From NCBI RefSeq assembly GCF_034356035.1, contig NZ_CP136423.1:2790001-2854000 (forward strand): a stretch of 64,000 bases of DNA, in the 5' to 3' direction. The notes under the pieces were generated by a model. It ran no database searches, had not been told where the DNA came from, and was given only the letters and a program-made list of their open reading frames with translations. The position numbers and the translations under genes are program-made. Source of the stretch: Blautia hydrogenotrophica DSM 10507. GTDB taxonomy: Bacteria > Bacillota > Clostridia > Lachnospirales > Lachnospiraceae. Shown in pieces: positions 16,451-25,580 of the stretch (its first letter is position 1; each line of letters begins with the position of its first letter).

Positions 16451-18049
16451 TTACTTGTATCCATGTTTTTTTCTTCTGGAAATCACAACCACCATCGCAG
16501 CAGCACCGCCCATCAGCAGGATTCCCACGATTGTGAAGATTGTCGTGCCCATACCACCAGTGGTAGGAAGGGTAAAGCCCGCATCCTCAGCGCTTGTGTT
16601 CTCTACGATTAGAGAAATTACCTTCGTATTTACAGTAGCTTTTTCTTTTAACTTAATTGTTCCGTCAGAAGTCACTACACCATCGCCACCATCAATTGTT
16701 CCGTCAGGCTCTTTATCCTCAATAACAATCGTAATTTTACCGGTAGGAAGTACATAACCGTCCGGCGCTTTTACCTCTTCCAAAATATATGTGCCCACAT
16801 CCAGGCCCTGCAGCTTCAGTACTCCGTTTGCTCCTACTTCAACTTCTGAACTTGTCCCCTCAGAGTTATGGGTATAGACGCCATCCACTCCGTCAAACTT
16901 CAGCAAACTATTACCTTTTTTCAAGGTAAAGACAGCACCCGACAATATACCACCATTCTTGTCAACTTTTTTTACCTCAATGCCGTAAGTATAAACCTTC
17001 TTTGTCGTATCTGTTTCATAATCAGAGCCTACATATGGGTCATTGTTGTACCCTAAAAATGCGTCATTCTTCAACTCGTCTACTGTAAAAGCCTCATCAT
17101 TTACAACTGCACGATAAGTAATATAAATTGTTTGACCTGCATTTTCAGTGATAAAAGCATCCTCAAAATTGATTTGGAAAGTTCTTTCTTTTTCTGGTGT
17201 TTCTGCGATAGTATAATTCTCGTTGCCAATCACTTGTTGTCCTGCTTCATCTCTGAAAACTTTAATTGTCTCATCTCCACTATAGTCAAAACCGGTTCCT
17301 AGTTTATCACTTACTACAAATTTGCGATATGTTGCATCCTCTGGATAATCCGGAACTATTGCCTTCAGTCTAAAAGTCACCTCATCGCCCACAGCAACGG
17401 TCTCGTCATCTTTATCTACCACCTCTTTGCTGATGGTCGGTTCCGTACTTTTCATCACAGAATCCGTTCCCACCACAGGGGTTCCTACTTTCCAACTCCC
17501 ATCCTTGTACTCTGGAACTAATTTCACTGTCGTCGGCTGGTAAATCTTCACTCCGCCACTTGCAATCAACAGATATTCGCCCATTGACATATTCTCGAAG
17601 GTTACACTCCCAGAGTTTGATTTCATTGTATCAGTCGCGTCCAAGTCACAGGTTCCCGTCTTAATTCCATTGGCCAGCTTTTCCAGAAATTCTTTCTGAT
17701 TGTCCGCACTCATATCTCCAAAAGCATCTTGAACGGCATTTCCACTACCAATATAATTACCATAACCATTATCTTTCAGCCATTTTACCACCTCTGAATT
17801 CCAGGTGTACATCGGATTCTTTGGCTGTCCAGATTCTAAATCAATATTCACAGTAATAATTTGATATGCTTCTACTGTTACCTCATTTTCTGTATCCAAG
17901 CCGTCAACTGTAACGTCGGCTGTCTCAGAACCCGTTAGCCCTCCTTCCGGCGCCGCCATCGCCGTTATCCCCATAGCCAGAGACAGTACCATTGCCAGGC
18001 ACAGGGCCAAGATCTTCGAAATCACTGAGCTGCTTTTTTTCATTTTCAT
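16451..18049 (-). CDS. LPTTG backbone pilin with isopeptide domains
   Basis: 532 residues from the ATG after AAGGAGGAAAA (18055-18064); 26 codons further upstream lack a ribosome site. Signal peptide ISKILALCLAMVLSLAMGITAMA, an N-terminal pilin domain (TVEAYQIITVNI ... GEYLLIASGGVKIYQP), a fimbrial isopeptide D2-type domain (STEPTISKEVVDKDDET ... TIYITYRAVVNDEA), a SpaA-like domain with the E-box YILEEVKAPDGYVLP, and the sorting signal FTLPTTGGMG plus a helix and RRKKHGYK. Layout and size fit a class C sortase-polymerised major pilin. It lies between the large adhesin gene and the frameshifted sortase. Confidence 0.92.
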   Translation of the reverse strand: MKMKKSSSVISKILALCLAMVLSLAMGITAMAAPEGGLTGSETADVTVDGLDTENEVTVEAYQIITVNIDLESGQPKNPMYTWNSEVVKWLKDNGYGNYIGSGNAVQDAFGDMSADNQKEFLEKLANGIKTGTCDLDATDTMKSNSGSVTFENMSMGEYLLIASGGVKIYQPTTVKLVPEYKDGSWKVGTPVVGTDSVMKSTEPTISKEVVDKDDETVAVGDEVTFRLKAIVPDYPEDATYRKFVVSDKLGTGFDYSGDETIKVFRDEAGQQVIGNENYTIAETPEKERTFQINFEDAFITENAGQTIYITYRAVVNDEAFTVDELKNDAFLGYNNDPYVGSDYETDTTKKVYTYGIEVKKVDKNGGILSGAVFTLKKGNSLLKFDGVDGVYTHNSEGTSSEVEVGANGVLKLQGLDVGTYILEEVKAPDGYVLPTGKITIVIEDKEPDGTIDGGDGVVTSDGTIKLKEKATVNTKVISLIVENTSAEDAGFTLPTTGGMGTTIFTIVGILLMGGAAAMVVVISRRKKHGYK

Positions 18050-18145
18050 AGAATTTTCCTCCTTACTACTAAACCTCATATTTATTTCAAGGGGCGACTT
18101 TTGCCGCCCGCCTTCTAAGGTTTTCAAACAGAGCTGCTGCCTCTG

Positions 18146-21100
18146 TCAGCTTCTGGCCCGTCTCAAGCGAATCCTTAGATACCAGAAGCCTCCCGCCATC
18201 ATCAGAGCACCTCCAATGAACAGAAATACCTTGGTTCCCCTGCTGCCTGAAACCGGCAGTTCCCCTGGCCGGTAGTTTCTCACCTGGTAGGAAGCATTTT
18301 TCCCTTTTATCTTCTCAAAGGCCGCCGGGTTGCCCAGCTTCTTCTTGGCGTCGGCTACCTGGAAGCTGCCGCTGTCCTTATCATAGGTCACCTTCCACTG
18401 ACCATCCGGCAGTACATAACCATCCGGCGCCTGGTATTCCACAAGGCGATATTCCAAAGCCTCCGAGGACAGATTTTTAAATTCTACCAGACCAGTATCC
18501 GCTGCCGATGTCTGAATTGAAATCTTCTCCCAGCATCCTGCATTTTCAGAATTAGAGACAAGATTTCCCTGGGCGTCCACCTGAAGTCGTTTATCGTGGT
18601 CATGAGAAGTCTTTGTACATACCAGCTCGTACAGCACGAACTCCGCACCGGCTAAAGGACTCTCCTCTCCGTCTGTTTTAAGGAAAGAAAATTTACCGGT
18701 CAGACTGTTCGTAAATGCCGCTAAGTTTGCATTCTTATCCTCTTCTGCAATCGCCGTCGAATTGTCATAAGTCACAGTGGAGGTCAGCTCTGTCTCCTCC
18801 TCATTTGCTTTCACAGTTACGATTATCTCAGCTGTGTGGCTGTCATATCGTATCCCGTCTATTCCCACCGGATTCTCTTGTGTAACTCCTTCTGGCAGCT
18901 TCTCATTCACATGGAAGCAATAGATTCCTTCTTCCAGAATCTCAATGGAGCCAAGAGGAAACTCCTGCTGCCTGTCTGTTCCTTTCCACTGAACCTGAAT
19001 GGAGTTCTCAGGAATCTTCACAATTCCAGCCTCTATAGCTTTCTTCGTCTCATCATTGCCGCCTGTCAGCTGAAATTTGAAGCTGTCTTCTGGTCTCAGA
19101 TTCCTTCCGATCAGAGTCTTTCTGCCTTTCAACTCAACCTGGGCAGGCTTCAGGAAGATGTTTTTGAACGCCACCTGGGAAGTATCATTTTTGGGAATTT
19201 CTCCGCTCACCTCGTCTCCTTCCTGAACGGAGCCATCCACGGAGACCACCGTGCTGTAATTATCGGAATTCCCTTTTACTTCCTTCACTACGTATTTCGT
19301 ACCCGCTGGCAGCTCTTCTACCAAGAGTGATTCACCACCCTGAAGCGTTACCTGGGAACCATCAGACACATTCTCTATCGCACTGTTCCCATCAGTATTG
19401 CCTGTCTTCTGAGCCGGATAACTGCCTTCCAGCGATTTCCCGTCTTTATCTGTAAGAGTTATCTCAAATGTAAACTCTTGACCTTCCCCCGCCGGCCCTA
19501 CGACTTCCTTGGACACTTTCAGATTTCCCAGCGTCTGATTCTCCACCGATACAATCACGGTCCGGGAAAATAATTCGATCAGATTCTGGTCTCCCAGCTC
19601 CTGTTTATAAGAACCTTTGTTGCCGTGCAGCAGACACTGCTGAATCACGAGCCTGGACCATCCGACCTCATTCCTCCAAGTCGTCGTTCCTTTGCCATCT
19701 ACCGGCCCATATTCCAAATTTTCACTGCCATTGAGATACTGAAGGTGCAGGTCCTCTGCTTCATTCGACCTCTTCCACGATTCTTCCTGGTAATAGTCCT
19801 CCGCCGTCTCTTGGCCGACTTTGATGTCATGCAGAGTCGCATCCACCTTATCATCCGCCGCAAACTGAATCATACTACGCACAATAGAACCCACGCCGCG
19901 CTCCACGGCTATCCCATCGTCCTCAGTCCCGGCGTTTGCATAGACGCCTGTGTTATCCACAATCACCGGAATCGACGTCTCACTTCTTTTATATCCCTCA
20001 GGAGCCTCTATCTCCACCAGATAATATTTACCCAACGGAATTCCTGAGAACATCGCGCCGCCCGTCAGATCAAAGGGAGCCCCCTCTTCCTGCTTCATAT
20101 CAGAAGTCGTAACAGTCCTCTCGAGGGCACTCTCTGTGGGGGCATAGTTGCCATCTGCCAAAAACTCATCCACTTTATAGAGTGCAAACGTCGCTTCTCC
20201 GCTTTCCTTGGCAGCTGAAATTGGAGTTCCATTCTCATCTAATTTCTGCACATACAGATTATTCTTCACATTGGGAACATACAAGTTTACAGAGAATAAT
20301 CTCTCAAACTCATCACTATCGACGCGGGAGGTATTATCTTTTGTCGCCCCGTCAATGCTATTTGCGTTGGTATAAAAGTATCCAATAGTATACTTCGCCT
20401 GACTTTTTTCGTCATCACTCAGCATATAGTAATAGCTCATAATATCGCCTGGCAGGTCCTGAACTGTCGTTGTATACGCTCCGTCAGGAGTCACAATGAA
20501 CGGATGTTGATTCTCCTTAGCTGCCGTCAAAATCCCATCCATTCCTGTATCCTCTGTGACCTTCCAGCCTGCGATCGGTTCTCCGGACACTGCATGCCAG
20601 TTATTCGGATTTTCCATACCACTGGAATCCTCTCCTTGGTATTGGAGTACCACAGCGAACATCGTGCCGTTTTTCAGGTTTATTTCTTGCGATTTTCCCA
20701 CAAGGCTTATTTCTTCATCTGCCTGTACCGTGACATTGGAGCTGGCGTACGCCCCTGTCTCCCAAGGATTTGCAGACAACAAGACCAGATTGTTCCCTGA
20801 TTTGCGAAAGTAAAAGCGGTACTCCTTCATGGAACGGTATCCCTCCGGAGTATCTGATTCCATCAAAACCAGCCTAGAAACCTTACCTTCTTGGTAGATA
20901 TCTTCTAACCCCAGTATGGCATCGTCTTTCATGAAGATAAATTCTCCATTCTCATCTGTGACACCCGTCGCAATCAAATCTTGTTCATTATATTCATACT
21001 CCTCATTCGCCGCATACAGCCTAAAACCAGCTCCTTTAATCTCCTCTCCGGTCTGATCGACCTTAATCACAGAGCTCTCTGGAATCGTAACCAAGTTGAA

Positions 21101-23092
21101 CTTCAGGGACATGTTAGAATCACTATGCCCTCTTTCCAGGTAATAAAACTTCAGCGTATGGTAAGTATCATCCCGAAAGGTATTGGAACCGTCCGCAAAT
21201 TTGCCGTTGACCCCGGCACTCTCAAATTTTTCTCTCAGTGTCCCATCAGGATTATCATTGATGAAAATCTCTCCCGTTGAGAAATCAATTTTCAGTGAAG
21301 CCGCATTGTGAATTCCTCCCAAATCACCGACCAACACGTCGTCTATGAAAACCCAAACATCATCGTCCCCGGAGAATTCATAAGTAACTGGCTGTGCCTT
21401 GTCTGGCTTCGTATGTCCTCCATGCTGCTGTATAAAGCGAGTGGTCATTGTCATCCCAAAATAATGGTTCAGCAGAGCATTTTTCACATTGACATCTTTC
21501 GCCACCAATTGTCCACCTTGTTCCTCCAACACTTGATCTGCCGCGTTGAATGGAAAGAACTGTCCATTTTTAGCCCCTCCTGGCTTCACCGCTGGTGCAT
21601 CATACAGAGCAAACGACCTCGTGTCATCATAATAAACCGCGTAGTTTTGGGTACAGTCATAATAATAGTAGTTTTCCTCGTCGATCTGCAGCAGCCCCTG
21701 CACATTTTTGTAGGTCGCCTTCCCCTCCTGCTCATAATTGGGATTAAACAGATAGGACAGGGATTCCCCTCTTGGATACCCCTCACCATAATACTTCAGC
21801 ACATCCTCTCCGTTCATTATAGGATAGCCGTCCACCAGTTTCTTTTCCACGATATTTGAGTATGGCCACTTGGCATTAATAGGTTTTTTCCCTGTCCAGT
21901 GATTCCATTCTCCCCGTACTTGCTCTACAGCTAGATTTTGCTGATCGTTTCCAAACAACAGAGCGTGATTTTCATTAATGCCTAAATTCTGGTAATTATT
22001 AGGCCTCTTATCATCCGCCTTCGTCTGCTCCTCCAACCAATAGTCAAACAAATTAATCGTAGTTCCCACTGGTGAGATACCCTTTACCGTATGATTTGAA
22101 TACGGAATCTCTCCCTCAGGCAGTTTCGTGTACACCTGAGCTTCTCCCAGCCTCAACGTCACCTGTAAGGTTCCAGCCCCATCTGTCAGCTCATAGCCTT
22201 CCGGCAGAGCCGCATTTAGGACATAGTTTCCTTCCTGGGCGCCGTCCTCCGGAAAATCTTCGATGTCCCAGGCGATTTCCAGGTTTTCTGTTTTGATTTC
22301 AGCACCGCTGGTGCTGTCGTCCGCTGTCCCACCGGCGCCGGACTCAGCCGTCTCTTGTTCCTCTTCCGATTCCCGTGTTCCTATTTCCTCAGTCGATGTC
22401 TCCATCTCAGTTCCACTGTCAGCCTCAGAATCCCAATCAGACTCGCCGTCCTCCAGAAACATTTCCACAGGCTCTTCCCCGAAGTCCGTCACCTCTGTAC
22501 CTGGCTCTTCTTCGGAGTCCGCTTCTTCCGCCGGTTCCTCTGGTTTTTCCGTGACTTCCGGCTCGCCCTCCGGCAATTGCACCTGAGCTGTGATCTCCGT
22601 AGGCAACATGGAGTACAAATCCTCACGGTCAACTGCCGCACTGTCCTCCATATCCAGTACCCAGCCTCCGTCCTCTTCGCTCAATACTCCTCTCTCATCG
22701 TTCCAAGTCCATTGGGAAATCGAAATCTCCTCGGCGGGCTGTTCCGTATCCTCACCTGTACATATCTCACAGTGATACCCGCATGGTGCTCCGGTCTCTG
22801 CCTCACGGTAACCGCAGCTCTCATCATGTACATGACCGCAGTTTAAGACCTGTTCTCCGTTCTCATCCAGGACATAACACTCTTCCGTATGCTCATGAAC
22901 GCACGGACTGCCCTCGTCCGGTTCCTGGTAGCCGCACTCTGGAGTATGTACGGGATGATGCTCGCACAGACCCTCGCCGCTTAGCTCTCCCTGTTCCATC
23001 TCGCCCTCAGCCAGTACAAACGAGGCCCCAGACGTAAAAATCAAAAGCATCGCCAGCACAAACGCCAGTACGCGTCTCTTTTCACTATACAA
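18146..23092 (-). CDS. Large pilus-associated adhesin: Cys/His repeats, fibro-slime, SpaA and FctA domains, LPVSG
   Basis: 1648 residues starting at a TTG behind AAGGAGGG. Order: signal peptide (about 1-28); a Cys/His-rich segment (about 43-95) with CEHHPVHTPECGY, CVHEHTEECY and CGHVHDESCGY repeats that could bind metal; an acidic Ser/Glu-rich stretch (about 180-275); a fibro-slime domain (about 360-680, with FSGDDDVWVFIDD and LVGDLGGIHNAAS); SpaA-like domains (YVQKLDENGTPISAA); a DUF7601-like pilin domain (NLKVSKEVVGPAGEGQEFTF); an FctA/Spy0128-like isopeptide domain (LKGRKTLIGRNLRPEDSFKF); a last SpaA domain (YRLVEYQAPDGYVLP); and sorting signal GELPVSGSRG, helix, basic tail. It is the first gene of the operon and probably the tip adhesin. 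Confidence 0.88.
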   Translation of the reverse strand: MYSEKRRVLAFVLAMLLIFTSGASFVLAEGEMEQGELSGEGLCEHHPVHTPECGYQEPDEGSPCVHEHTEECYVLDENGEQVLNCGHVHDESCGYREAETGAPCGYHCEICTGEDTEQPAEEISISQWTWNDERGVLSEEDGGWVLDMEDSAAVDREDLYSMLPTEITAQVQLPEGEPEVTEKPEEPAEEADSEEEPGTEVTDFGEEPVEMFLEDGESDWDSEADSGTEMETSTEEIGTRESEEEQETAESGAGGTADDSTSGAEIKTENLEIAWDIEDFPEDGAQEGNYVLNAALPEGYELTDGAGTLQVTLRLGEAQVYTKLPEGEIPYSNHTVKGISPVGTTINLFDYWLEEQTKADDKRPNNYQNLGINENHALLFGNDQQNLAVEQVRGEWNHWTGKKPINAKWPYSNIVEKKLVDGYPIMNGEDVLKYYGEGYPRGESLSYLFNPNYEQEGKATYKNVQGLLQIDEENYYYYDCTQNYAVYYDDTRSFALYDAPAVKPGGAKNGQFFPFNAADQVLEEQGGQLVAKDVNVKNALLNHYFGMTMTTRFIQQHGGHTKPDKAQPVTYEFSGDDDVWVFIDDVLVGDLGGIHNAASLKIDFSTGEIFINDNPDGTLREKFESAGVNGKFADGSNTFRDDTYHTLKFYYLERGHSDSNMSLKFNLVTIPESSVIKVDQTGEEIKGAGFRLYAANEEYEYNEQDLIATGVTDENGEFIFMKDDAILGLEDIYQEGKVSRLVLMESDTPEGYRSMKEYRFYFRKSGNNLVLLSANPWETGAYASSNVTVQADEEISLVGKSQEINLKNGTMFAVVLQYQGEDSSGMENPNNWHAVSGEPIAGWKVTEDTGMDGILTAAKENQHPFIVTPDGAYTTTVQDLPGDIMSYYYMLSDDEKSQAKYTIGYFYTNANSIDGATKDNTSRVDSDEFERLFSVNLYVPNVKNNLYVQKLDENGTPISAAKESGEATFALYKVDEFLADGNYAPTESALERTVTTSDMKQEEGAPFDLTGGAMFSGIPLGKYYLVEIEAPEGYKRSETSIPVIVDNTGVYANAGTEDDGIAVERGVGSIVRSMIQFAADDKVDATLHDIKVGQETAEDYYQEESWKRSNEAEDLHLQYLNGSENLEYGPVDGKGTTTWRNEVGWSRLVIQQCLLHGNKGSYKQELGDQNLIELFSRTVIVSVENQTLGNLKVSKEVVGPAGEGQEFTFEITLTDKDGKSLEGSYPAQKTGNTDGNSAIENVSDGSQVTLQGGESLLVEELPAGTKYVVKEVKGNSDNYSTVVSVDGSVQEGDEVSGEIPKNDTSQVAFKNIFLKPAQVELKGRKTLIGRNLRPEDSFKFQLTGGNDETKKAIEAGIVKIPENSIQVQWKGTDRQQEFPLGSIEILEEGIYCFHVNEKLPEGVTQENPVGIDGIRYDSHTAEIIVTVKANEEETELTSTVTYDNSTAIAEEDKNANLAAFTNSLTGKFSFLKTDGEESPLAGAEFVLYELVCTKTSHDHDKRLQVDAQGNLVSNSENAGCWEKISIQTSAADTGLVEFKNLSSEALEYRLVEYQAPDGYVLPDGQWKVTYDKDSGSFQVADAKKKLGNPAAFEKIKGKNASYQVRNYRPGELPVSGSRGTKVFLFIGGALMMAGGFWYLRIRLRRARS

Positions 23093-23166
23093 TCTTATCT
23101 CCCTCCTTGGTCCCCGATGTTTTCTTTATTTTCCAAAACATATCTCTGTTTTTTCTCTTGATGTCT

Positions 23167-23227
23167 ATTATAAAAGCCTCAAAATTACGAAAAGCATTAC
23201 ATCCTTCCATATTTTCATACTTTCATT
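23167..23227 (-). promoter_or_regulatory. Pilus operon promoter with four 8-bp-phased upstream repeats
   Basis: On the minus strand a TATAAT (23172-23167) lies about 75 bases before the adhesin start but has no good -35. Upstream, four octamers ATGNAANN follow each other without gaps (ATG first bases at 23226, 23218, 23210, 23202; read as ATGAAAGT, ATGAAAAT, ATGGAAGG, ATGTAATG). Direct repeats ending near -35 of a poor promoter are the usual layout for activator sites; the SARP-type regulator next door is the obvious candidate. Confidence 0.5.
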
Positions 23228-23287
23228 TTTTTCTTCAAATTCGTTCTAAATATCCTTACCTTTTGTTCCTTTTTGCACAAAATACGT

Positions 23288-23321
23288 AAAAAAAAACGGA
23301 GCTGCTAAGTTTCAGCGCTCC
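23288..23321 (-). terminator. Terminator after the SARP-type regulator gene
   Basis: On the minus strand GGAGC-G-CTG and AGC-AGCTCC flank a small loop (23321-23298) and are followed by nine T. It separates the regulator transcript from the pilus operon, which therefore needs its own promoter. Confidence 0.85.
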
Positions 23322-23380
23322 ATTTTTTCTTTAATATTTAATATTTACCTTCTCATAAATAGGGATAACATTACTAATTA

Positions 23381-24578
23381 TCATTCCCTTTCAATTGGAA
23401 ACAAATCAAACTTTAAATATCTCGCCCAGCTCTTGCTCTGCCGTGAAAACTGCCTTCGAACCTGATCGAAAATCTGTTCACAGTTTTCCCGATCTTTGCC
23501 GCTCAGAAGTATCAGATACTCTAAATCACTGTACTTCGTAAAAGCATCGTCTCTCTTCAAAGAACACTGAAGCGCTTTTCTCAGATACATGGATAATCTT
23601 TCCGTCCGCTTCGGCCTGCTGGAATGGTTCTCCGAATTCCAGAGGGAACACACCGCCACGTAGACTGGCCGTCCTCCTTTTCCCGATATGCGCTTCAGCA
23701 ACCGATAGATATCCACAAAGCTTTGAAAACTTAGATACAGCGCTTCTGCCTCCTGCCTCGTCTCTTTAAACTGATTTTCAATTCTCTGAATGTCCTTCAT
23801 ACTACCCTGGAGCATTCCCGTGAGCCTGTGATACTGCTCTGTCATACGTGCGGAAACTGAAATTCCCAATTCTTCCCAATACATCTTTGATGTATCTTTA
23901 CAAAGTTGCAGCGCACCCTCTTTCCTTCCCAGTTGTACTAGGCTGTCGATCATCTCCTCCTGCCACTCGTCGTAAGGGTAAAGCTTCACAGCCTTTGCAC
24001 ACAACTGTACAATCTCCTCGTGTTCCTCCTTTTCCCTTAACAATTTCAGAAGCTCTCTCATCGCTTTCTTATATTTCTCTTTGTATTTCACCGCACGCAC
24101 GATCACCCATTCTTCCAGACCCATGTCCTCTAAGAATTCACCTTTATATAAAATGCAGGCCTTTCTCAAAAATCTTCCTCTCTTTTCTGTGTCTTTTTCC
24201 TGGCGTGCGGATTCCAGTTCGTCCTCAAAGGTCTGTACATCCGTTTTCACTTGAATTCTCTCATCCCACCGATAGATGCCTGTCGCACGGTTCAGCAAAA
24301 AGTACTCGCTTTTAGGAAGCCCAGCCTCACGAAGTTGACTTCTAAGCCGGTGCATTGTCACTCGAAGATTATTGGACGGATTCGAAATCTCTTCTTTTCC
24401 ATAGAGATACTCCAGAAGTGACACTCTAGATATCCCTTCTCCCGCATGAGCCAGCATAATCTGAAGTAATTTTAGGCAGCGGCTAGAACTACTCTTCCCA
24501 CTCAGAATTTCTGTGCTATCCTTAGTACCCCCCCCCTATAAAAATCTGAAAATTTCCAAATAACTTCGCATACAACAT
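23381..24578 (-). CDS. SARP/BTAD-type transcriptional regulator, frame split by a G9 tract (OFF as read)
   Basis: An ATG at 24578 opens M-L-Y-A-K-L-F-G-N-F-Q-I-F-I, the typical first strand of SARP/AfsR winged helices, then enters nine G and stops at TAA (24524-24522). The following frame is open upstream to the G-run and reads GTKDSTEILSGKSSSSRCLK and LLQIMLAHAGEGISRVSLLE, then NNLRVTMHRLRSQL (recognition region), and continues to 23381. With eight G the two join as one 398-residue protein: winged helix (1-100), BTAD helical domain (about 110-250) and a C-terminal domain resembling a degenerate cyclase module (DDAFTKYSDLEYLILLSG). As read, translation could only restart at the internal ATG 24457 (358 residues), lacking about 40 residues of the DNA-binding domain. 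Likely activator of the adjacent pilus operon. Confidence 0.85.
24528..24536 (-). repeat. Homopolymer G9 (coding strand), candidate contingency tract
   Basis: Nine consecutive C on the plus strand, i.e. G9 in the regulator message, within codons 15-17. It is the longest G/C homopolymer noticed in the window. Nine places the regulator out of frame; eight or eleven would restore it. Confidence 0.9.
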
Positions 24579-24653
24579 ATAATCTTCTTTCCCACCTTAT
24601 TTTTTCCCTTCGCGCAACCCCCAGATGTCTCCTTAACTTTCAGTCTTAAAACT

Positions 24654-24682
24654 ATTTTAAAAAATGATCAGGGTAAAGTCAA
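24654..24682 (-). promoter_or_regulatory. Promoter of the SARP-type regulator
   Basis: TTGACT (24682-24677), 17 bases, TAAAAT (24659-24654) on the minus strand, about 75 bases before the ATG at 24578. Its presence shows that the upstream frame before the G-run is transcribed and supports the longer gene model. Confidence 0.65.
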
Positions 24683-24712
24683 TCACCAAACAGATGGGCA
24701 GAATATGAAAAA

Positions 24713-24737
24713 GAGACATGGCCGAACTCCATGTCCC
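24713..24737 (-). terminator. Terminator of the phosphonate operon
   Basis: On the minus strand GGGACATGG pairs with CCATGTCTC around a 7-base loop and is followed by TTTTTC, 25 bases after the phnX stop. Confidence 0.85.
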
Positions 24738-24761
24738 TCATCTTCCTTTCATTTTCCTGTC

Positions 24762-25532
24762 TTAAATAAATTCCAGAACACCGCAGATATCTCTGATCAC
24801 TGCGTCTGCTCCTGCTTCTTTGTATTTCCTCTCAGCTTTCACCAGCTGATCAACTCTCTCCTGCTCAGAGAGTCCTTCATATTCCTTCTGGGTCAGACCC
24901 ATCACAGAACTGCCCTCCAATATTCCCACGGTGAACATTCCCGCATTTTTCCCTTCCTTAATATCAGAGACTGTATCTCCCACTTTGATTGCTCTGCCCA
25001 CACCAGAGATCTTCAATGCCTCCAAATTTTTGAAGATCATATACGGGTAGGGCCGTCCCATTCCACCCGTAGAATCCGGGCTGTACCAACAGTCCGGTAT
25101 ATATCCCTGTCTCTTCGCCTCCGGCACCACGATCTCCATCATTGTGTCTGTATACCCAGTCGTGGAACCAATTTTGATTCCTTTTGCTCTGAGCTCATTC
25201 ACCGTCTTCACCACATGGGGCTTTGGGTCAGAGAACTGATTCAAAATTTTCAGAAGAGACGGCTCAAACTTCGAGAACAGTTGGTCAGCGTCCGTATCCT
25301 CGGGTTTTTTCCCATATTTTTCTGTCCACGCTGCCTCAATTCTCGGCATCCTCAGCATGGTCCGAATGTGGTCCCATTTCAGCATTCCCATAGGCTCCCG
25401 AACCTCCTCCATCGTCGGCTCAATGCCGGCCTCCTTAAACACCTCTGTGAACGCCTGCACCGGAGCAAAGCAACCATAATCCACGGTGGTTCCTGCCCAA
25501 TCAAATATCACTGCTTCTATCTTCTTACCCAT
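24762..25532 (-). CDS. phnX: Phosphonoacetaldehyde hydrolase
   Basis: 256 residues from the ATG at 25532, which has AGGAGA 6 bases upstream; an earlier ATG touches that site and is unlikely. HAD superfamily: nucleophile Asp in IEAVIFDWAGTTVDYG, the Schiff-base lysine in REPMGMLKWDHIR that is specific to PhnX, GSTTGYTDTMM (motif II) and KVGDTVSDIKEGKNAG (motifs III-IV). It splits phosphonoacetaldehyde into acetaldehyde and phosphate in the cytoplasm. It is the last gene of a four-gene 2-aminoethylphosphonate operon and directly follows phnW, which supplies its substrate. Confidence 0.96.
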   Translation of the reverse strand: MGKKIEAVIFDWAGTTVDYGCFAPVQAFTEVFKEAGIEPTMEEVREPMGMLKWDHIRTMLRMPRIEAAWTEKYGKKPEDTDADQLFSKFEPSLLKILNQFSDPKPHVVKTVNELRAKGIKIGSTTGYTDTMMEIVVPEAKRQGYIPDCWYSPDSTGGMGRPYPYMIFKNLEALKISGVGRAIKVGDTVSDIKEGKNAGMFTVGILEGSSVMGLTQKEYEGLSEQERVDQLVKAERKYKEAGADAVIRDICGVLEFI

Positions 25533-25580
25533 CTTCATTCTCCTCTTGTCCAAAATAATGAAAAGTCCATGCCAATCTTC

